Positions 8,051-16,887 of a DNA stretch of 64,000 nucleotides are shown here, in pieces; position 1 is the first letter of the stretch, and the number at the start of each line of letters is the position of its first letter. The DNA is from Glycomyces sp. YM15 (GTDB taxonomy: Bacteria; Actinomycetota; Actinomycetes; Mycobacteriales; Micromonosporaceae). The stretch is from assembly GCF_016918015.1 (NCBI RefSeq), contig NZ_JAERMK010000017.1:1-64000 (forward strand), read 5' to 3'. Below the pieces are notes generated by a model. That model saw only the letters and a list, made by a program, of their open reading frames with translations, made no database searches and had not been told where the DNA came from. The position numbers were made by a program, and so were the translations under genes.

Positions 8051-9037
8051 ATGTCGACGGAGCTTCCCTGGTCGGTGGTCATCCCCTGCCACAATGCCGC
8101 CAAAACCCTTGAGCGCTGCCTATCGGCGGTATACGCGCAAACTGCTCCGCCCGCCGAAGTCATCGTGGTGGACGACGCCAGCACCGACGCCACCGCCGCG
8201 ATCGCGGCCGGCTTCCCCTGCCGCACGATCGCGGTCGACCCCAACCGCGGACCGGCCGCCGCCCGCAACCTCGGCGCCGCACGCGCGGTCGGCGAGGTCC
8301 TGTTCTTCCTCGACGCGGACATCGAACTGCGGCCCGACGCCCTCGCCCGCGCCGCCGCCGCTCTCGCCGCTCCCGGCGTCGGCCTCGTCCAAGGCGTCTA
8401 CGCCGCCGAGCCGATGATCGACGACGGTCCCGTCGAGCGCTACAAGACCCTCTTCGAGCACCGCTGGCGCACCGCCGCCGCCGGGCCCACCGACGTGACC
8501 CTCTTCGCGCTCACCGCGATCCGCACTCGAGTCTTCACCGCCGCCCGCGGCTTCGACGAGACCCTGCGCTCAGGCGAGGACGTCGAATTCGGCTCCCGCC
8601 TCCCTCCCCCCTGGACCGCCGTGACCGACCCGGACGTGGTCGGCCGCCACGATGACGTCGACCGGCTCGGGGCCCTCCTGGCCGAGCAGTGGCGCCGCTC
8701 CCTGCGCTTCGCCGAACTCCTCGCCCGCGCCCGCCGGGCGCCGTCCACAACGAACACCGTCCGCACCGGCGCCTACGGGCCCGCGGCCGTGCTCGCCGCC
8801 GCCGCGATCGCCGCCTCCGCGCCCCTCGCGATCTGGTCGCCCTGGCTCGCGCTCCTCCCGGCGCTCTTCGCCGCCGTGTTCGCCCTCGCCAGCGCGCCCC
8901 TCCTCACGGCCGCCGCCGCGCACGGCCGCCGCTGGGCCGCAACGGTGTTCGCGCTGCACCTGCTCTACGTCGGCACCGCCGGCCTCGCGAGCCTCGTCGG
9001 GGCCCTCCGGCCCGCCGTCTGGAGGGCCCGGGCATGA
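8051..9037 (+). CDS. family 2 glycosyltransferase, membrane-associated
   Basis: A 328-residue GT-A fold transferase that uses a nucleotide-activated or lipid-linked sugar at the cytoplasmic membrane face. The nucleotide-binding strand with Asp41-Asp42 (VVDDAST) and the DxD-like metal site at residues 88-90 (LDADIE) are present. GEDVEFGSRL supplies the downstream acidic motif. About three hydrophobic segments follow residue 240. It is paralogous to the transferase at 15638-16681, sharing PCHNAA, EVIVVDDAS and RGEVLFF-type blocks. Its stop overlaps the next start (ATGA), so the pair is coupled. Confidence 0.92.
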   Translation: MSTELPWSVVIPCHNAAKTLERCLSAVYAQTAPPAEVIVVDDASTDATAAIAAGFPCRTIAVDPNRGPAAARNLGAARAVGEVLFFLDADIELRPDALARAAAALAAPGVGLVQGVYAAEPMIDDGPVERYKTLFEHRWRTAAAGPTDVTLFALTAIRTRVFTAARGFDETLRSGEDVEFGSRLPPPWTAVTDPDVVGRHDDVDRLGALLAEQWRRSLRFAELLARARRAPSTTNTVRTGAYGPAAVLAAAAIAASAPLAIWSPWLALLPALFAAVFALASAPLLTAAAAHGRRWAATVFALHLLYVGTAGLASLVGALRPAVWRARA

Positions 9038-9990
9038 AGCGCATCCTCTGGCGCCTTTCGGGCATCGTCGTCATGGCCGCCGTCGTCGTCGCGGTCGCGG
9101 CGGCCATGCGCGGCCAGGACTGGAGCGCGGCGCTCGCGTTCGCCAGCGGCGAGCACATGCCCCAGATCGCGCTGGCGGCCCTGATCAACCTCGCCGGCCT
9201 GGTCCTCGGGATGCTCGCCTGGCGCGCGATCGTGAACGGCGCGGGCGAACCCGTGCCGGTGCGCGACGCCGCGAACATCTTCTTCGCCGGCATGCTCGTC
9301 AAGTACCTTCCGGGTCGCTTGTGGACACTTCTGGTCAACATGCGCATGGGCACCGAAGTCGGCGTCGGCCCGGCCCGCATGGCCGGCGTCTACGTGCTCA
9401 ACATCGGCGTCATGGTCACCACCGGGATGCTCGCGGGCCTCCTCGCCGCCCCGGCGGCCTTCGGTCCGCGCGGCTGGTGGGTGCTCCTCGCCGCCGTCCC
9501 CGGGCTCGTGCTCTTCGCCCGGCCCGCCCTGGTCAACCGCGCCGCGGTCCTGATCACGAAGGCCGTCCGCAGGCCCGCCCCGCCCGCATACAGCGGCAAG
9601 TCGATCCGTGCCTCCCTGATCTACCAGACGGTGTCGTGGCTGGTCACCGGCCACCACCTGTGGGTACTGGCGCTGGCCGCCGGCGCGGACCCGTGGCGGT
9701 CCTACCTGCTGTGCGTGGGCCTGTTCGGGCTGGCGCTGGTGGTCGGCTCGCTCGTGGTGATCGTGCCCGACGGCCTCGGCATCCGCGAGGGCATCCTGGT
9801 GGCGGCCCTGACCCTGGTGCTGCCCTTGCCGATGGCGGGGGCGGTCGCCGTGACGAGCCGGGCCGTGGCCACGCTCGGCGAGGTCGCCTCCGCCGCGGTG
9901 GTCTACGCGTGGTCGGCACGGGCCCGCCTGAAGCGGGCCCGCGCCGCCGATCAGGTGCCCGCGGCGGCCTCTTCGAGCACCGCCGCGTAG
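9034..9990 (+). CDS. lysylphosphatidylglycerol-synthase-type transmembrane protein
   Basis: A 318-residue polytopic membrane protein with about eight helices, resembling the LPG_synthase_TM/UPF0104 domain. Recognisable features are the FAGMLVKYLPGRLW block near residues 87-100 and the PDGLGIREG motif near residues 246-254. In the family such domains act as flippases or lipid-handling modules, for example the membrane part of MprF and proteins in lipid-linked glycan loci. It lacks the soluble aminoacyl-transferase domain. Coupled to the upstream GT2 by a 4-base overlap, so flipping of a glycolipid made by this locus is a reasonable inference. Its 3' end overlaps the convergent GT4 gene by 40 bases. 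Confidence 0.82.
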   Translation: MKRILWRLSGIVVMAAVVVAVAAAMRGQDWSAALAFASGEHMPQIALAALINLAGLVLGMLAWRAIVNGAGEPVPVRDAANIFFAGMLVKYLPGRLWTLLVNMRMGTEVGVGPARMAGVYVLNIGVMVTTGMLAGLLAAPAAFGPRGWWVLLAAVPGLVLFARPALVNRAAVLITKAVRRPAPPAYSGKSIRASLIYQTVSWLVTGHHLWVLALAAGADPWRSYLLCVGLFGLALVVGSLVVIVPDGLGIREGILVAALTLVLPLPMAGAVAVTSRAVATLGEVASAAVVYAWSARARLKRARAADQVPAAASSSTAA

Positions 9991-11075
9991 GCCTCCAATG
10001 AGGACCGCATGCCGAACGCGGCGGTCGCGATCGCCGCGCCGGCGGACCGGCGCCTGGCCGGGTAGCGGCACACGCGCCGCAGCGCCTCCCGCAGCCCGTC
10101 CGCGTCGCCGGACTCGACGAGTTCGCCGAAACCCGTGGTCTGCAACGGCACACGCATGCCCGGCAGGTCGGAGGCGACGACCGGGACGCCGGACATCATG
10201 GCCTCGGTCTGGGTGATGCCGAAGGACTCCTCGGCCACGGACGGCAGCGCGAAGGCGTCGAGGGACGCGTGGAAGTCGGCGATCGCCGCCTCCTCCAACC
10301 GCCCGAGGAACCGGACGCGATCGTCCCCGGCGGCCTGGGCGCGCAGCCGCGCGACCACGTCGCCGCCGGCCACGCTCTCGTCGCCGGCCAGCAGCAGCCG
10401 CGCCGCCGGGTCCTCCCAGTCCCGGAAGGCGCGCACGAGATGGTGGAGCCCCTTCTCGGGGGCCATGCGCCCCAGGAACCCGATGTGCGGGCCCGCGCCG
10501 TCGCGGAACGCGGGCTTCCCGGGACCGCGCTCGCGGCACGGCGGCGGGACGGCGCACACGCGCCGCTGCTCCATGATCGACCAGTGCCGCGAGGACTTCG
10601 CGTGGTCGAGGTTGGCGACGACCACTGCGGTGGCGCGGCGCAGTGCGGCGCCCACCGAGGCGTCGACCACCGCGATCTGCGCCCGGGCCGTGACGCCCTG
10701 GGAGAGCCATACGTCGTCGTGGTGATGGACCACGACCGGCGTTCCGCGCGCCGCGCGCGCGATGAGTCCGGCCTCCAGCATCGGCACATGGATGTTGACC
10801 ACATCGGCCCGCCGCGCGATCCGGCCCGCGAGCGAGGCGAACTCCGGGCTGACCACGCCGCGCCCGATGCGGGCGGCGACGCGGGCGCGGTGGACGTGCA
10901 CGCCCTCGCGGACCTCGAAGCGCGGCAGGGCCGGGTCGTGGCGGGACGCGACCACGGCGACGCGCTTCCCGTTGGCCGCCAAGAACTCGGCCACGTCCAT
11001 GGCGACCCTGGTGAGCCCGCTGGTGTAGGGGGCGTAGTAGTTGAGCACGACGCAGGCGTCGTATCGGGAGTTCAC
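9951..11075 (-). CDS. family 4 glycosyltransferase
   Basis: A 374-residue GT-B fold transferase. The N-terminal domain opens with NYYAPYTSGLTRVAMDVAEFL, and the C-terminal donor-binding domain starts at FLGRMAPEKGLHHLV. The retaining GT4 signature E-x7-E is visible in EESFGITQTEAM. The GTG start at 11075 has AGGAG about 9 bases upstream. The open frame continues further but into antisense of the next gene. It lies 11 bases after the exonuclease/phosphatase-like gene and closes the six-gene leftward operon. The acceptor is probably a membrane lipid or lipid-linked sugar. Confidence 0.9.
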   Translation of the reverse strand: MNSRYDACVVLNYYAPYTSGLTRVAMDVAEFLAANGKRVAVVASRHDPALPRFEVREGVHVHRARVAARIGRGVVSPEFASLAGRIARRADVVNIHVPMLEAGLIARAARGTPVVVHHHDDVWLSQGVTARAQIAVVDASVGAALRRATAVVVANLDHAKSSRHWSIMEQRRVCAVPPPCRERGPGKPAFRDGAGPHIGFLGRMAPEKGLHHLVRAFRDWEDPAARLLLAGDESVAGGDVVARLRAQAAGDDRVRFLGRLEEAAIADFHASLDAFALPSVAEESFGITQTEAMMSGVPVVASDLPGMRVPLQTTGFGELVESGDADGLREALRRVCRYPARRRSAGAAIATAAFGMRSSLEAYAAVLEEAAAGT

Positions 11076-11086
11076 CGCGCTGGCTC

Positions 11087-12220
11087 CTATCGGATGTCGA
11101 GACCGACCATCTGGGCGTCGTGGTCGGAGAGGCCTTCGCTGGAGACGATCTCGTACTCGGCGATTCCGAGCCCCGGGCCGGTGCAGACCCAGTCGAGGCG
11201 CCACCACTTGGGGAACGGGAACCGGATCGAGGGCCAGCTGACCGGCATCACCGAGTCCGGGTCGGGGCAATCGAGGCGGTCGCGCAGTGAGGCGACCCCG
11301 GCGCTGAGGATGGTCGAGTTGAGGTCGCCGCCGATGAACACCGGGTGCGGGTTGGCGTCGATGTCCTCGTTGAGCACGGCGAACTGGGAGCTGCGGCGCT
11401 GGTGCTGCGAGCGCACGTACTCGTAGAAGTCCGCGCTCAGCGGCGAGGCCTCGCCGGTGGGCACGGGCACCGAGAGGTGCATGTTGTACATGGAGACGAC
11501 CTGCCCGTCGACGTCGATGTCGGTGCGGAGGATCTTGGTGGTCCAGTACTCGCGCCAGGGGTCGTCGGCGGGCGGCGCGCCCGGGTCGCCCTCGTCGATG
11601 AGCGCTTCGGTGTCGAGAGCCTTCGAGTCGACGATCGGGTAGCGCGAGAGGGTGACCATCTCGCTGGCGATGACGAGCTCGTAGTCGGGGAAGTGCGCGC
11701 GGAGGGCGGCTTCGTCGTCGATGATCTCGACCCGGTCGGTGCGGGTCAGGTACTCGGTGAGGAGGTAGACGTCGGCGTCCTGGGCGAGCAGGTAGTCGTA
11801 GAACTCGTCGGCGTCGTCCCAGCGGTAGTGCCAGTAGTCGGCGTTCCAGGTGAACACCGCGACGTCGGCGGTGCCCTCGCCGGGCGGGCCGCCGAACACC
11901 GCAGAGAGGTTGACTCCCGCGATCGGGTAGGCGATCGCGAACACGGCGAGGTGGACCGTCCACAGTCGCCAGCGCCTGCCGCGGGCGAGGGGGATCGCGC
12001 ACAGTGCCAGCAGGACCGGCGGGACGAGCAGCGCGAACGGCGGCACCATCTCGATGAGCGACCACCACCAGACCCGACCGGCCAGGACCAGGTGGGCGAC
12101 GAGGAAGGCCGCCCACAGGGTTGTCAGGCCCACGACCAGGAGGGCGCCCAGGCGCCGCCGCCGGGGTTTCGCAGGCTCCGCGTCTTCGGTGGCGGGGGCG
12201 GGGTTCTCGGTCAGGCTCAT
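11087..12220 (-). CDS. membrane-anchored endonuclease/exonuclease/phosphatase-family protein
   Basis: A 377-residue protein with a basic N-terminal tail, about three transmembrane helices (residues 25-110) and an extracytoplasmic EEP-fold domain. Catalytic motifs include FTWNADYW, YNMHLSVP, GGDLNST (metal and phosphate site) and LSDHDAQ (general base His). Proteins of this build are usually phosphodiesterases or lipid phosphatases rather than nucleases. ATG 12220 is preferred because GAAGGAGA lies just before it; a TTG at 12232 lies at the edge of that site. It is tightly packed between UbiA and GT4, so cleavage of a polyprenyl-phosphate or glycolipid intermediate is plausible. Confidence 0.85.
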   Translation of the reverse strand: MSLTENPAPATEDAEPAKPRRRRLGALLVVGLTTLWAAFLVAHLVLAGRVWWWSLIEMVPPFALLVPPVLLALCAIPLARGRRWRLWTVHLAVFAIAYPIAGVNLSAVFGGPPGEGTADVAVFTWNADYWHYRWDDADEFYDYLLAQDADVYLLTEYLTRTDRVEIIDDEAALRAHFPDYELVIASEMVTLSRYPIVDSKALDTEALIDEGDPGAPPADDPWREYWTTKILRTDIDVDGQVVSMYNMHLSVPVPTGEASPLSADFYEYVRSQHQRRSSQFAVLNEDIDANPHPVFIGGDLNSTILSAGVASLRDRLDCPDPDSVMPVSWPSIRFPFPKWWRLDWVCTGPGLGIAEYEIVSSEGLSDHDAQMVGLDIR

Positions 12221-12228
12221 GGTCTCCT

Positions 12229-13179
12229 TCAATCACTCGGACCGTACATGTCGGACAGATCGATCAGCTCCGTGGCCGCGAGGCACGCGAGACAGCTCGC
12301 GCCGATGGCCAGGAGCACCGGGTCGCGCAGCAGCAGGCGGGTGGGGTCCCCGTCGCCGCCGCGCAGCTCGAGCCGCTGGAGGTAGCGGAACAGGGCCATC
12401 AGCAGCAGCGGGACCACCAGCATCGCTTGCGGCCCCTCGGCTTCGGTGGCGTGCGGGCCGCGTAGGGCGAACAGCAGGAACGTGGCTGTCGCGAGCCCGC
12501 CCGCGATGGAGATGAAGTGCTCGAGCATCGAGGCGGTGTAGCCGCGCAGCGCCGCGCGGTGCGCCGTCCCGGCGACGACGATCTCCCTGCGGCGCTTGCC
12601 GAGCACGAGCAGCAGCGAGACGAACAGCGTCGCGAGCACGATGAGGCTCGCCGGCGCGGTGCCGAGCATGAGGTACCCGGCGAGGGCCCGCAGCGGGAAG
12701 CCGGCCGCGACCGCGAACAGTTCGAGCACCGGCACGTCCCGGAGCTTGCGGCTGTACGCGAAGTTCAGGGCGACGTACACCCCGATGGGGATCAGCAGGC
12801 CGGGGGCGGCCGCGACCGCCAGGGCCGCCGAGCCGACGGCGCACGCGATCGCGACGAGCGCGGCCTGGCGCACCGAGAGCGCGCCCGAGGCGAGCGGGCG
12901 GTGGCGCTTGACCGGGTGGTGGCGGTCGCGCTCGCGGTCGGCGATGTCGTTGACGGCGTATACGAGGGAAGACGCGAGCATGAACGCGGCCACCGCGAGG
13001 ACGGGCCCGGCGACCGTCGCGCGGTCCCACACCTGCGGGTCGAGGAACGGCAGCAGCACCGCGACGTTCTTGACCCACTGGCGGGGCCGGGCGAGCGCGA
13101 CCGCCGCCGAGGCGGCGGCGCGGAGGCTAGGCGTCCGATGATCGGCCGGAGCGATTGCTCCCGGCTTGAGGCTGGTCAT
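12229..13179 (-). CDS. UbiA-family prenyltransferase, decaprenyl-phosphate phosphoribosyltransferase-like
   Basis: A 316-residue polytopic membrane enzyme. The first Asp-rich motif is NDIADRERDRHHP from Asn77, followed by VKRHRPLASG. The second region reads YSRKLRDVPVLELF. This arrangement matches the mycobacterial Rv3806c group, which transfers 5-phosphoribosyl from PRPP to decaprenyl phosphate to supply envelope arabinan, although other acceptors exist in UbiA. An AGGAGGG site lies 5 bases before the ATG. The start lies 53 bases inside the upstream epimerase gene, indicating strict coupling. In this operon it may make the lipid-linked pentose on which the neighbours act. Confidence 0.87.
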   Translation of the reverse strand: MTSLKPGAIAPADHRTPSLRAAASAAVALARPRQWVKNVAVLLPFLDPQVWDRATVAGPVLAVAAFMLASSLVYAVNDIADRERDRHHPVKRHRPLASGALSVRQAALVAIACAVGSAALAVAAAPGLLIPIGVYVALNFAYSRKLRDVPVLELFAVAAGFPLRALAGYLMLGTAPASLIVLATLFVSLLLVLGKRRREIVVAGTAHRAALRGYTASMLEHFISIAGGLATATFLLFALRGPHATEAEGPQAMLVVPLLLMALFRYLQRLELRGGDGDPTRLLLRDPVLLAIGASCLACLAATELIDLSDMYGPSD

Positions 13180-14245
13180 GACGGCCCTCCTGCGCTCGTG
13201 CGGGTGGAAAGAGGATCTTGGCGCCGGCGAGCATCCCTTGGCGCCACCGGTCCGAGCTGGTGGCCCCGGCGGCGCCGCGCGGGGCGGGCGGCTGCTCGCG
13301 CCACCACCGGAAGGTGCGCAGGATCGCGTCGCGATTGGAGTGCTCGGGCGTGAAGCCCAGGCGTTCGGCGGCCTTCGCGATGTCCACGAAGGAGTCGGCT
13401 TTGAGCTTGCGCACCAGGCGGTCGTAGACGGGGGAGAGGCCGAGCGCCGAGGCGGCGCGGAGCATCGCGATCGCGGGGGCGGCCGGGACGGACCTGATGC
13501 GGCCCCCGCGCCCGACCTCGTCGAGCACGGCCTGGAAGTCCGAACGGAGCGTCCCGAACTCGCCCGCTCCGATGTTGTAGGTGTCGGCGGCGACGTCGTC
13601 GGGCGCGGTGAGGACGCTGCGCACGGCGCGGGCGAGGTCGTCGATGTCGAGCATCTGGACGCGCACGTCCCCGCGTCCGATGACGGGGAAGTCGCGGCCC
13701 TCCTCGGCCCATTCGAAGAGCATCCCGAACAGGCCGAGCCGCCCCGGGCCCAGGAACGTCTTGGGCCGCACGACGCTCACGCACCGGTCGGCGCGGTGCG
13801 GGGCGACCAGCGCCTCGGCCTCGGCTTTGGCGGCGCTGTAGGTGTCGACCGGCTCATGCGGGTGGTCCTCGGGCGTGGGCACGAGGGCCGGGAGGCCGTA
13901 GACCGCGGTGGAGGAGATGTGCACGACCCGTTCGACGTCGGCCTTCGCCGCGGCGTCGAGCATCGACCGCGCCCCGTCGACGATGATCGACCGGATGTCG
14001 GCCTTCGGATACGACGGCAGCGCTGAAGCACAGTGGACGATCGTGGTGCAGCCGTCGGCCGCTTCGCTGAGCGCGGTCGTGTCGCGCACGTCGCCGGTGC
14101 GCACGGTCAGGCCGGGAGCCGGGTCGAGCGGGCGCAGGTCGTAGGCCACGACCGCCGCGCCGTCCGCGAGGAGGTCGGCGGTGAGCCGGGAGCCGAGGAC
14201 GCCGGCGGCGCCGGTGACGAGCACACGGGAGGGCAGGGCTACCAC
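13127..14245 (-). CDS. NAD-dependent epimerase/dehydratase (extended SDR)
   Basis: A 372-residue Rossmann-fold enzyme acting on a sugar-like substrate. The cofactor loop is GAAGVLG at residues 12-18. The catalytic pair is Tyr136 and Lys140 (YSAAK), with SST at 111-113. VVRPKTFLGPG and the C-terminal half fit the substrate domain. The GTG start at 14245 overlaps the aminotransferase stop by 7 bases. Together with the aminotransferase it could epimerise, oxidise or reduce and then aminate a sugar. The 3-beta-hydroxysteroid-dehydrogenase-like subgroup is an alternative. Confidence 0.88.
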   Translation of the reverse strand: MVALPSRVLVTGAAGVLGSRLTADLLADGAAVVAYDLRPLDPAPGLTVRTGDVRDTTALSEAADGCTTIVHCASALPSYPKADIRSIIVDGARSMLDAAAKADVERVVHISSTAVYGLPALVPTPEDHPHEPVDTYSAAKAEAEALVAPHRADRCVSVVRPKTFLGPGRLGLFGMLFEWAEEGRDFPVIGRGDVRVQMLDIDDLARAVRSVLTAPDDVAADTYNIGAGEFGTLRSDFQAVLDEVGRGGRIRSVPAAPAIAMLRAASALGLSPVYDRLVRKLKADSFVDIAKAAERLGFTPEHSNRDAILRTFRWWREQPPAPRGAAGATSSDRWRQGMLAGAKILFPPARAQEGRHDQPQAGSNRSGRSSDA

Positions 14246-15651
14246 AGGTTGCTCACCTTCTGCGCGACGAAGCGGCGCACCAGCCGTCCCAGCCCGGAGG
14301 AGAGGACGTCCTCGATCGCGGCGAGGCAGCGGTGCACCTCTTCGAGCGGCGTGACGAGCGGCGGCCCGATCACGACCGGGTGCTCGCCGTTCAGGGTGTA
14401 GTACAGGTAGATCCCGTGGTCCTCGTACATCGCCTGCAGGAACGCCGAGGCGAGCAGCTTCTGCTGGAAGCCAGGGTCCTTGGCGAGCCCGCCGGGGACG
14501 AGCTTCATGAGGGGCTCGACGAACGACGGGCCGCCCTGCAGGAACAGCCCCCACAGGGCCCCCGCGCCGCGCACGTCCGCGACTTCGTCCGGGAAGGCCT
14601 TCGCGATCCGGTCGAGCCCTGGCGCGAGCACGGCCTCGATGGCGCGGGCCCGCGCGGGGTAGTCGTCCTCGATCGCGACGCGGATGGCCTCGATGGCCGT
14701 GGCGCACTCCTCGCCGAAGCCGTAGTAGGTCGTGCTCGTGGTCTGGAGGAGGGCGTCGCCGAGGTTGTCGTAGGCCTTGCGGTACACCCGGCCCCGCACC
14801 ACGAACCCCGAGATCGAGGACTTCCCTCCGCCGAGCGCCTTCGAGGTGCAGAGGATGTCGGGGACGATGCCCTCGTAGCGCATGAAGTGGAACAGGCTCC
14901 CGGTCTTGCCCCACCCGGTGTAGATCTCGTCGAAGATGAGGACGATGTCCTCCTCGTCGCACAGCGCCCGCAGCCCCTGCAGGAACTCCTCGGAGCACTG
15001 GCCCATCGTGGAGGCGCTGAACGGTTCGATGAGCAGCGCGTACACGTCGCCCGGGTGGGCGGCGACGGCCTTGCGCACCGAGTCGAGGTCGTCGTAGACG
15101 AAGTCCTCGATGCCCGGGATGGTCGGGAAGCGGAACCCGTGCCCCTGGGCGGCGGTGAGTCCGCCGGAGCCGAGCAGCTTGCCGTGGAAGGCGGAGGTGG
15201 CGCGCAGGACCGTGCCTCGGCGGCCGCGGTGGTACTTGTATGCGCACTTGACCGCGCCTTCGATGGCCTCCGCGCCGGAGTTGGGGAAGAACGAGTGGTC
15301 GAGGTCGTCGGGCAGCACCTCGGCGAGGTTGTGGCTGAGCGCCGCCAGATAGGGGGAGAAGAACGTCTTGTGCACCTCCATGCGGCCGCGCTCAGCGAAG
15401 CGGCGGCGCGCCTCGAGGATGCGGGGGTGGTTGTGGCCGTGGTTGAGCACGCCCACCCCGCCGGTGAGGTCGGTGACGCGCCGGCCGCCCTTGAGGTGCA
15501 GGTAGCAGCCTTCGGCGTGGTCGACCAGTTCGCGGCCGAATCCGAACGAGGTCATGAGCGAGACCTGGCTGCTGTTGATGTAGCGCCGGTAGAGCTTCTG
15601 GACCTCTTTGAGGTCCATCGCCTCGGCTTCGTCGATGTCAATGAGTCGCAT
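14239..15651 (-). CDS. class III aminotransferase
   Basis: A 470-residue PLP-dependent fold-type I enzyme. The cofactor phosphate site is FFPNSGAEAIEGAVK (about residues 121-135), Asp241 (IFDEIYTGWGKTG) contacts the pyridine nitrogen, and Lys271 (CTSKALGGGKSSISG) should form the Schiff base. Class III members transfer omega-amino groups or isomerise amino groups. Placement between a GT2 and an epimerase suggests amination of a sugar or polyol-like precursor, rather than ornithine metabolism for which no partners are present. AGGAA lies 8 bases before the ATG. The start overlaps the GT2 stop by 14 bases. Confidence 0.92.
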   Translation of the reverse strand: MRLIDIDEAEAMDLKEVQKLYRRYINSSQVSLMTSFGFGRELVDHAEGCYLHLKGGRRVTDLTGGVGVLNHGHNHPRILEARRRFAERGRMEVHKTFFSPYLAALSHNLAEVLPDDLDHSFFPNSGAEAIEGAVKCAYKYHRGRRGTVLRATSAFHGKLLGSGGLTAAQGHGFRFPTIPGIEDFVYDDLDSVRKAVAAHPGDVYALLIEPFSASTMGQCSEEFLQGLRALCDEEDIVLIFDEIYTGWGKTGSLFHFMRYEGIVPDILCTSKALGGGKSSISGFVVRGRVYRKAYDNLGDALLQTTSTTYYGFGEECATAIEAIRVAIEDDYPARARAIEAVLAPGLDRIAKAFPDEVADVRGAGALWGLFLQGGPSFVEPLMKLVPGGLAKDPGFQQKLLASAFLQAMYEDHGIYLYYTLNGEHPVVIGPPLVTPLEEVHRCLAAIEDVLSSGLGRLVRRFVAQKVSNLW

Positions 15652-16681
15652 AGGGTTCGTTCCTCGTGGTGGGGGTGTGGCTCGCGGCGGGGCGGGAGCC
15701 CCGGCGCATCAGCGGCCCTGCGGCGATGCCGCAGACGAGGACCGCCATGAAGCACAGGTGGACGGCCGCGAACGGCACGGTCCGCGCGGGTCCGATGTGG
15801 CGCGCGGCGTAGCGGAGCAGGTCCGCATCCGAGGCGAGGGCGAAGGCGAGCGCAGCCGCGGTGACGAGGAGCGCCTGGGGGGCGAGCACCGCGACGGGCA
15901 GGGACGCGAGCGCGGCGGCCGTCGCCGCGAGCGAGCGCATCCGGTTGATGCGCTCCAACCGGACCCCGCGCGGACGCAGCGCGCTCAGCGGTGTGGAGCG
16001 CTTCCACTGGGTCCGCAGCGCCTTCGGCAGCGACGAGCCCGCGTCGTGGCTGCCCGCCACCGACTCGGCGATGACGATCGCCGCGCGCCCGCCCATCCGC
16101 GCCGAGTACTCCACGTCCTCGCAGTCGCGCAGCCGCTCGTCGAGCGGCCCGAACCGCTCGAACACGCCGCACCGCACGGCCGCGACCGCGAACACGACCA
16201 CATTGGCCGGCCCGGCATGGCGGTGCCGCCAGAACGCCTCGCGCAGCACCAGGTACCGCTCGGTGATGCTCCTGCCGCGCAGGGGCTCGGGGTCGTAGGT
16301 GCCGTGCACGATGTCGATGTCCGGGCCGGATTCCATGAGTTCCAACGCATTCGCGACCGCGTCGGGCCGCAGTGCGACGTCGGAGTCCACGAAGAACAGG
16401 ACTTCCCCGCGCGCGGCGGCGATTCCCGTGTTGCGCGCTCCGGACGGGCCGCGGTTGCGCTCCAATCGGATCACCTCGCATCCGAACTCGGCCGCGATCG
16501 CCGCCGAATCATCGGCACTGGCGTCGTCGACCACGATCACCTCGTCGGGCACCCGCGTCTGGTTCCGCAGGGCCCCGAGGCAGTCCCGGAGCGTCCCGGC
16601 CGCGTTGTGGCAGGGCACGATCGCGCTGACGAAGAGCGGTCCAGCGGCCGGCTCGCGCGGTCGGGCGGGGTCTCGTCCCAT
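15638..16681 (-). CDS. family 2 glycosyltransferase, first gene of the operon
   Basis: A 347-residue GT-A transferase with the VVDDAS strand at residues 50-55, the DxD site at 99-101 (VDSDV), an acidic DCEDVEYSARMGG block, and two to three hydrophobic segments after residue 240 that should tether it to the membrane. It is a paralogue of the enzyme at 8051. It leads the overlapping leftward operon to 9951. The 11-bp-phased heptamer array at 16739-16821 lies 58-140 bases upstream of its ATG, where an activator would bind. The C-terminal tail past residue 325 is polar and may be cytoplasmic. Confidence 0.92.
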   Translation of the reverse strand: MGRDPARPREPAAGPLFVSAIVPCHNAAGTLRDCLGALRNQTRVPDEVIVVDDASADDSAAIAAEFGCEVIRLERNRGPSGARNTGIAAARGEVLFFVDSDVALRPDAVANALELMESGPDIDIVHGTYDPEPLRGRSITERYLVLREAFWRHRHAGPANVVVFAVAAVRCGVFERFGPLDERLRDCEDVEYSARMGGRAAIVIAESVAGSHDAGSSLPKALRTQWKRSTPLSALRPRGVRLERINRMRSLAATAAALASLPVAVLAPQALLVTAAALAFALASDADLLRYAARHIGPARTVPFAAVHLCFMAVLVCGIAAGPLMRRGSRPAASHTPTTRNEPYATH

Positions 16682-16738
16682 GGGTCACTCTCGCTCAGTT
16701 CCGTAGCACGGCAGGTGAATCTCTTGATACTGAACGTA

Positions 16739-16821
16739 ATCGACCGTGCTGGACCGGGCCTCTACCGGACCTCGACCGGGTCTCTACACCACCTCTACCG
16801 CGCCACGACCGGGACTCGACC
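16739..16821 (-). promoter_or_regulatory. helically phased heptamer array, candidate SARP activator site
   Basis: On the plus strand heptamers CTGGACC, CTCTACC, CTCGACC, CTCTACA, CTCTACC, CACGACC and CTCGACC start at 16749, 16760, 16771, 16782, 16793, 16804 and 16815, an exact 11-bp period. An eighth copy (ATCGACC) lies at 16739. Read towards the operon they are GGTMGAG words with 4-bp spacers. SARP regulators bind TCGAG-containing heptamers repeated every 11 bp, and a SARP gene lies at 17888. A TATCAA -10-like hexamer sits about 9 bases beyond the last repeat. Confidence 0.72.
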
Positions 16822-16839
16822 AAGCCTGAATCGAAACTG

Positions 16840-16877
16840 AACCACGTTCCGCGACGACGAACACGCGGAACGTGGTT
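16840..16877. terminator. strong bidirectional hairpin terminator
   Basis: AACCACGTTCCGCG (16840-16853) pairs perfectly with CGCGGAACGTGGTT (16864-16877) around a 10-base loop, and a T-rich run follows on the plus strand. It ends the aldo/keto reductase transcript and insulates it from the GT2 operon promoter. Confidence 0.85.
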
Positions 16878-16887
16878 CGATTTCGTT

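Noticed and set aside
9951-12236. A 761-residue fusion of GT4 with an upstream domain
   Set aside because: Sequence upstream of GTG 11075 in this frame is Arg/Pro-rich and out of frame with the exonuclease/phosphatase-fold gene that covers it.
16739-16821. Possible CRISPR or minisatellite
   Set aside because: The unit is 11 bp with 7 conserved bases, no spacers of CRISPR size and no cas genes. Helical phasing before a promoter fits a regulator array better.
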